Source of the DNA: Colwellia psychrerythraea
GTDB lineage: Bacteria > Pseudomonadota > Gammaproteobacteria > Enterobacterales > Alteromonadaceae
Direction of reading: 5' to 3'
Length of the DNA stretch: 64,000 nt
Assembly: GCA_002163005.1 (NCBI GenBank)
Contig: MAAF01000083.1
Span: 62,001 to 126,000, forward strand
Shown: positions 63,701-64,000 of the stretch, piece after piece
Layout of the letters: each line of letters begins with the position of its first letter
How positions within the stretch are numbered: the first letter of the stretch is position 1
The notes under the pieces: generated by a model
Databases searched by the model: none
The model's input: only the letters and a program-made list of their open reading frames with translations
What the model was told of the DNA's origin: nothing
Program-made: the position numbers and the translations under genes

Positions 63701-64000
63701 ATGAGTATTACTGAAGTTCCACTAATCATTAATGGTGAAAAAGTTCGTTCACAAACTACCGAGTGGTTAGATGTTTTAAACCCTGCTACTCAAGAAGTTG
63801 TTGCTCGTGTACCTATTGCAACAGCAGAAGAGATTGAATTAGCCGTTCAAAGTGCACAAACTGCATTCAAAACTTGGTCTAAAACGTCGTTAACTAATCG
63901 TATGCGCATTATGGTAAATTTTGCACATTTGGTTCGTGAAAACACACAAGAGTTAGCTGAGTTAGTCACATTGGAACATGGTAAAACATTACCTGATGCT
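63701..64000 (+). CDS. mmsA: Methylmalonate-semialdehyde dehydrogenase (partial)
   Basis: The first 100 residues of an aldehyde dehydrogenase that runs off the right edge. The N-terminus (LIINGEKVRSQTTEWLDVLNPATQEVVARVP) with FAHLVRENTQELAELVTLEHGKT fits the CoA-acylating methylmalonate-semialdehyde dehydrogenase group that works in valine and inositol breakdown. AGAGG lies upstream. The catalytic Cys region is outside the window, so the exact family member is likely but not confirmed. Confidence 0.85.
   Translation, partial: MSITEVPLIINGEKVRSQTTEWLDVLNPATQEVVARVPIATAEEIELAVQSAQTAFKTWSKTSLTNRMRIMVNFAHLVRENTQELAELVTLEHGKTLPDA

Overview
The window is AT-rich chromosomal DNA from a marine gammaproteobacterium, most likely Colwellia or a close relative in Alteromonadales. 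The evidence is the gene content (class GN sortase with its marine vWA target, LruC-domain protein, DcaP-type porin, CrbS/CrbR-like pair, PEP-CTERM protein) and the intergenic repeats with inverted ends typical of that group. No plasmid, prophage, rRNA, tRNA or CRISPR array was seen. Genus assignment is inference.

Layout. 1-657: 5' part of a TPP enzyme (cut by the edge), then a 266-bp MITE-like repeat. 1.2-14.2 kb: lipoprotein plus LruC-domain protein, DUF3108 protein, MsrA-thioredoxin-MsrB fusion, 39-aa membrane protein, POT peptide transporter, secreted alpha-amylase, MaoC hydratase, and a phospholipase D/SF2 helicase/DUF3427-like protein. 14.6-18.3 kb: radical SAM protein, anti-phage-type dGTPase and an unrecognised protein with faint ADP-ribosyltransferase-like features, bordered by degenerate repeats; this resembles a defence island. 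19.3-22.1 kb: sortase and substrate, bordered by a 57-bp imperfect direct repeat. 22.5-33.4 kb: small metabolic genes and regulators (TetR with a three-site operator cluster, tautomerase, two VOC-GFA pairs, aminotransferase, EamA exporter with a divergent MocR regulator, WYL regulator, RhlE-type helicase). 33.7-38.1 kb: PEP-CTERM protein, a decayed DUF3427-helicase fragment, then four unrecognised genes in one operon that look like envelope proteins (34874-37656), the best candidate here for an undescribed system. 38.6-46.8 kb: SWIM/SNF2 helicase, a bufferin-type metallophore cluster (bufA-bufB-bufC) whose precursor is internally duplicated, a CPA1 antiporter and an isochorismatase-family hydrolase. 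46.8-63.3 kb: a carboxylate uptake and activation cluster (thioesterase, PaaK-like ligase, LivF, LivK, LivM, LivH, FadD-like ligase, LivG, DcaP-type porin) next to a CrbS-like symporter/histidine kinase and a CrbR-like regulator, then a LysR regulator. 63.7 kb to the end: start of a methylmalonate-semialdehyde dehydrogenase gene.

How they fit. The porin, ABC transporter, two acyl-CoA ligases and thioesterase read as one route from outer-membrane entry to CoA activation of an organic acid, probably tied to carbon-state sensing by the CrbS/R-like pair. The helicase, dGTPase trio and decayed helicase fragment suggest two places where defence genes come and go. Family names come from reading the proteins; no database search was possible.
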